Source: Methyloglobulus sp. (GTDB lineage: Bacteria; Pseudomonadota; Gammaproteobacteria; Methylococcales; Methylomonadaceae). From it: a stretch of DNA of 16,767 nt. The position numbers and the translations under genes were made by a program. Each line of letters opens with the position of its first letter. Position 1 is the first letter of the stretch. The notes beneath the pieces are model-generated. The model ran no database searches. It was not told the DNA's origin and was given only the letters and a program-made list of their open reading frames with translations. This document shows, piece by piece, positions 14,214 to 16,767 of the stretch. The DNA lies in contig JABFSV010000363.1 in the NCBI GenBank assembly GCA_013140405.1, positions 1 to 16,767 on the forward strand, given 5' to 3'.

Positions 14214-15827
14214 TTACTCCTTCGATATTTGTCTACGCAATGGGAAACTGATTTTAAATCGGCATCCCTGGTCAAAACTTGGATCAATTTCAATAAACCC
14301 CTGATGCTGAATGACAATTTCCTTGGCCATAACGAGACCCATACCCGCCTGATTACCACCCTTAGAGCGAGTGCTATAAAATGGCTCGAATACTTTTGCG
14401 CGTTTTTCAACGGGGATACCAGGGCCGCTGTCTTCAATACTGACATAAATCAGGTCTGCGTCTTGATCCGTCGTAATCCTAAGCTGTTGTTCTTGGCAAT
14501 CTGATCCACTGAGGGCTTCAATTGCATTATCTATCAACTGTTTAAATAACATCCGCAGCCTATTTTCAGAACCCAGCATCCTTGGCAACGATGATAGAGG
14601 CACCCAATGTACATCTATCCCATGACTCCAGAGCTTTTGGTGGCTCAGTAACAGCACTTCATGCAGGATCTGATTCAAGTTAATCGGTATAAGGGCTGCT
14701 TGCAGTATTTCTGGAATACATTTTTGCATCGTCATAACTGCTTCTTCACCGGACTGTTGAATCTCCTGCAAAATTTGTAACAATCCAGCGTTTTGGTCAT
14801 CCCGTTTGTGCCGTAAAATTTGTTCAGCCGCCCTAATTTGGTTCATAGGGAGATGAATTTGGTGCATTGCGCCCAGTAATGTCTCCCTGATACTGCGTAC
14901 CCGTTCATCTTCAGCCATCATGGTTTTTAATGTCTGTATGTGCAGTTCTTCTATATGTTTGCGTTGCCGCGTAATGTCCGTTATCGTCAAGATGAGATAT
15001 TGCTTTGAGGTATTTTCAAAAAATGCATCAACGTTGACTTCATTCTCAATAAACCAGTTGCCCGCGCACGAAAACCAAAGCGTACGTTGCCCACCTTTGG
15101 TTTCAACCTTGTACTCGCGGTTATTGAAGCCCTGCTCTTTGCCTTGTAATTCTGACCACAAATCGCCCATTTCATCCCTAAGTAACTTTAAGAAATAATG
15201 GGCTGGTTCGCCTTTATCAAGATCGCTGACTAAGGCCTTGTAGTTATGGTTATCCAAAATAACCCGGTCTTCGTTATCGATGACAACCATTGCAATGGGT
15301 GATGCATTCAGGACAGACTCAATCAGTAATTTTTGGTTGATTCCCTTTTTTTCAGATTCATAAGATTCGGTAATATCCCTATGCATACCGATGTAATAGG
15401 CAATCGTACCTTGCTCATTTAAGATAGGGGCGATTGTTAAATCAGCCAGATAGCGACGCCCAAACTTATGTCGATTACATAATTTTCCATGCCAAACTTT
15501 CTTGCTGCTTATGGTGTGCCATAAATCATGATAGACATCCCTTGGGGTACGTTTGTCTGATAATAACGATTCATTTTGACCTAAAACATCTTCCGGTTGG
15601 TAACCCGTGACCCTTATAAACTCCTCATTCACGTAAAGAATTTTGGCTTTCTTATCGGTGATAGAAATAGCTATCGGAACCTGTTCAACTGTTTCGACAA
15701 ACAAGTTGTACGGTACTATGCCACGCTCATCCTTATAGACTTCTTCAAAAACTCCGGGTGCCAATTCGTCTATTACATTCGCCATGCTGGTATGCGTCTG
15801 CAAAAATCGTAAAGAATTTTTTTTCAT
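14214..15827 (-). CDS. nifL: Nitrogen fixation regulatory flavoprotein NifL
   Basis: Anti-activator that holds NifA inactive when oxygen or fixed nitrogen is high. The 537 residues contain PAS1 (about 41-152; FAD-binding redox sensor, with EQVPIAISITDKKAKILYVN, GQNESLLS and YYIGMHRDIT as in Azotobacter NifL), PAS2 (about 163-290), a central helical H domain with H322 (GAMHQIH), and a GHKL ATP-binding domain: N box LIDNAIEA (431-438), G1 DSGPG (467-471), G2 GMGL (495-498). NifL binds nucleotide but does not act by phosphotransfer. The ATG at 15827 is used; a second ATG at 15785 (MANVIDEL) is possible, and neither has a clear ribosome-binding site. It is the first gene of the minus-strand operon, with a sigma-54 promoter 40 bases upstream. 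Confidence 0.95.
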   Translation of the reverse strand: MKKNSLRFLQTHTSMANVIDELAPGVFEEVYKDERGIVPYNLFVETVEQVPIAISITDKKAKILYVNEEFIRVTGYQPEDVLGQNESLLSDKRTPRDVYHDLWHTISSKKVWHGKLCNRHKFGRRYLADLTIAPILNEQGTIAYYIGMHRDITESYESEKKGINQKLLIESVLNASPIAMVVIDNEDRVILDNHNYKALVSDLDKGEPAHYFLKLLRDEMGDLWSELQGKEQGFNNREYKVETKGGQRTLWFSCAGNWFIENEVNVDAFFENTSKQYLILTITDITRQRKHIEELHIQTLKTMMAEDERVRSIRETLLGAMHQIHLPMNQIRAAEQILRHKRDDQNAGLLQILQEIQQSGEEAVMTMQKCIPEILQAALIPINLNQILHEVLLLSHQKLWSHGIDVHWVPLSSLPRMLGSENRLRMLFKQLIDNAIEALSGSDCQEQQLRITTDQDADLIYVSIEDSGPGIPVEKRAKVFEPFYSTRSKGGNQAGMGLVMAKEIVIQHQGFIEIDPSFDQGCRFKISFPLRRQISKE

Positions 15828-15866
15828 AGTTACTGGCCGAAAATTAGATAGATTTAAAGTTATTTA

Positions 15867-15882
15867 AGCAATTTTAACGCCA
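15867..15882 (-). promoter_or_regulatory. Sigma-54 promoter for nifLA
   Basis: Read on the minus strand this is TGGCGTTAAAATTGCT: GG at 15881-15880, ten bases, GC at 15869-15868, with TTGCT matching the -12 consensus exactly and TGGC the -24. The start site would be near 15856, 29 bases before the nifL ATG. In Klebsiella nifLA is also sigma-54 dependent, whereas in Azotobacter it is not. NifA may activate its own operon from the sites at 15984 and 16024. Confidence 0.68.
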
Positions 15883-15983
15883 TAAAATAATTCATCTTAA
15901 TCGACCTGTAATTTTCCAACTTGGCTCAATCTATTTTTAAAAGTAAGAACAAGAACTCAGTGCATTCAGGGTGCATAGTCGAT

Positions 15984-15999
15984 TGTAAGATTTACGACA
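15984..15999. promoter_or_regulatory. NifA upstream activator site 1
   Basis: TGTAAGATTTACGACA is a perfect TGT-N10-ACA, the NifA binding consensus. Its centre is about 150 bp before the predicted rnf start and about 135 bp before the predicted nifL start, within the normal range for either. Confidence 0.78.
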
Positions 16000-16023
16000 C
16001 ACAGTTTTAAATCGATACCTAGA

Positions 16024-16039
16024 TGTATTGATTACAACA
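16024..16039. promoter_or_regulatory. NifA upstream activator site 2
   Basis: TGTATTGATTACAACA is a second perfect TGT-N10-ACA. The centre lies 40 bp from site 1, about 110 bp before the rnf start. Near-integral helical spacing would place both NifA dimers on nearly the same DNA face, favouring cooperative binding. Confidence 0.8.
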
Positions 16040-16115
16040 GGCTTTACGAGCCGTTCTGGTTCGATTTTGCTCAACATGCAGCCAATAACCCAGCTTTACA
16101 TGCTTTTTTTTAAAT

Positions 16116-16131
16116 TGGCATACTTGATGCT
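16116..16131 (+). promoter_or_regulatory. Sigma-54 promoter for the rnf operon
   Basis: TGGCATACTTGATGCT has GG (16117-16118), ten bases, GC (16129-16130). With two NifA sites 85-125 bp upstream of it, this is a complete nif-type promoter. The start would be near 16142, 45 bases before the rnfA GTG. Confidence 0.85.
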
Positions 16132-16186
16132 GTAAATTAATAAATAGCTTGATAAACAGCCACCATTCATACAGCCTGGAAATACA

Positions 16187-16767
16187 GTGAGTGAATATCT
16201 TCTACTTTTATTAGGCACAGCTCTGGTCAACAACGTAGTCCTGGTGAAATTTCTAGGGCTCTGCCCCTTTATGGGCGTTTCAAAAAAGCTGGACTCGGCA
16301 TTAAGCATGGGCTTGGCCACCACGTTTGTTTTAACGTTGGCAGCAATGACCAGTTGGTTGCTGGAGCATTTCATCCTAGCGCCATTGCACATTCAATTCT
16401 TACGGATTCTTGCCTTTATCTTGGTGATTGCCGCCGTAGTGCAATTCACCGAAATGGTGGTGCATAAAACCAGTCCAGTTTTATACCAAATCTTGGGTAT
16501 TTTCTTACCGTTAATTACCACCAATTGTGCAGTATTGGGTGTGGCTTTATTGAACGTGCAAGAACAATACGGTTTTATGCAAAGCATGATTTTCGGTTTT
16601 GGTTCCGCCATCGGTTTTACTTTGGTGATGGTTCTGTTTGCTGGGCTGCGCGAGCGTCTGGCGTTAATGGCAGTCCCCGTATTATTTGCAGGAACCCCGA
16701 TTGCTTTTATAACGGCTGGCGTTTTATCACTGGCATTTATGGGATTTGCAGGGCTTTACAGCAAATA
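16187..16767 (+). CDS. rnfA: RNF electron transport complex subunit A
   Basis: RnfA (RsxA) is a membrane subunit of the ion-driven ferredoxin/NAD oxidoreductase. In diazotrophs the nif-linked RNF sends low-potential electrons to ferredoxin or flavodoxin for nitrogenase. The start is GTG (read as Met): [15 protein letters not shown] then [38 protein letters not shown] and [12 protein letters not shown], a close match to E. coli RsxA along its length. About six membrane helices are seen. The conserved cysteines in GLCPF and TTNCA bind the membrane Fe-S centre. The codon frame ends with TA at the window edge after 193 codons, the normal family length, so only the final base of the stop is outside. 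A modest GGA sits 6 bases before the GTG. rnfB should follow. The NifA-type promoter marks this as the nif copy of RNF rather than the SoxR-reducing copy. Confidence 0.95.
   Translation, partial: MSEYLLLLLGTALVNNVVLVKFLGLCPFMGVSKKLDSALSMGLATTFVLTLAAMTSWLLEHFILAPLHIQFLRILAFILVIAAVVQFTEMVVHKTSPVLYQILGIFLPLITTNCAVLGVALLNVQEQYGFMQSMIFGFGSAIGFTLVMVLFAGLRERLALMAVPVLFAGTPIAFITAGVLSLAFMGFAGLYSK

Larger units (their letters stand above)
15828..16186. other. Divergent control region between nifLA and rnfA
   Basis: This 359-base spacer has no gene but is packed with control sites: sigma-54 boxes facing each way at its two edges and two NifA activator sites in the middle. The GC content is low, which would favour DNA bending. 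No good IHF consensus was found; the closest partial matches are poor. A repeat TGCA at 15961 and 15972 resembles half of an NtrC site but has the wrong spacing. Confidence 0.8.

Noticed and set aside
14210..14446. 80-residue N-terminal extension of nifA
   Set aside because: It lies out of frame over the end of nifL, does not look like a GAF domain, and a strong ribosome-binding site points to the ATG at 14209.
15961..15976. TGCATTCAGGGTGCAT as an NtrC binding site
   Set aside because: NtrC sites have GCAC and GTGC separated by 7 bases; here the halves are 5 apart and one is mismatched.
1..16767. CRISPR array, tRNA, rRNA, replication origin or phage genes
   Set aside because: No regularly spaced repeats, no tRNA cloverleaf, and no rRNA or phage-like sequences were seen on either strand.

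Overview
The window looks like part of a nitrogen-fixing gammaproteobacterium. The best guess is a methanotroph of the Methylococcales, with Thiothrix-like relatives as an alternative. This is inferred from NifL and NifA of the Azotobacter/Klebsiella type, an rnf operon divergent from nifLA, a diheme cytochrome c4, a PQQ-type sugar dehydrogenase and a familiar class of REP-like palindrome. No 16S rRNA or pmo gene is present to fix the taxonomy.

Layout. Positions 1-1394 hold the 3' part of gltD, the small subunit of glutamate synthase. A secreted PQQ-type sugar dehydrogenase (1490-2932, minus) faces it, with a hairpin between the two. From 2932 and 3296 two units diverge. The rightward one (3296-6398) is a compact terminal oxidase operon: a 50-residue membrane subunit, a CuA subunit II, a B-family subunit I and a diheme cytochrome c4. 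A perfect FNR/ANR box sits upstream with the spacing of a class II activated promoter. Next come a secreted GDSL/SGNH esterase (6493-7413), a REP-like palindrome, and mutM (7697-8512). A sigma-54 promoter (8864-8879) then precedes a 47-residue membrane peptide gene (8948-9091), an RNA hairpin plus terminator, and a type III glutamine synthetase gene, glnN (9301-11475). Positions 11476-11883 carry a decayed IS200/IS605 fragment.

The right part is nitrogen-fixation control. On the minus strand nifL (14214-15827), nifA (12665-14209) and two small uncharacterised genes (12388-12648, 11884-12282) read in one direction. rnfA (from 16187, plus strand, GTG start) is divergent and lacks only the last base of its likely stop. 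The shared 359-base spacer holds two perfect NifA upstream activator sites 40 bp apart, one sigma-54 promoter toward rnf and another toward nifLA. This reads as a NifA-controlled bidirectional switch.

How the genes fit together. GlnN and GltD assimilate ammonia as glutamine and glutamate. NifL senses redox and nitrogen state and restrains NifA. NifA with sigma-54 turns on nif genes and probably rnf, whose complex drives low-potential electrons to nitrogenase. The FNR-linked oxidase would serve low-oxygen respiration, which suits micro-oxic nitrogen fixation (inference). The least described parts are the sigma-54 unit coding a small membrane peptide ahead of glnN and the two small genes trailing nifA.
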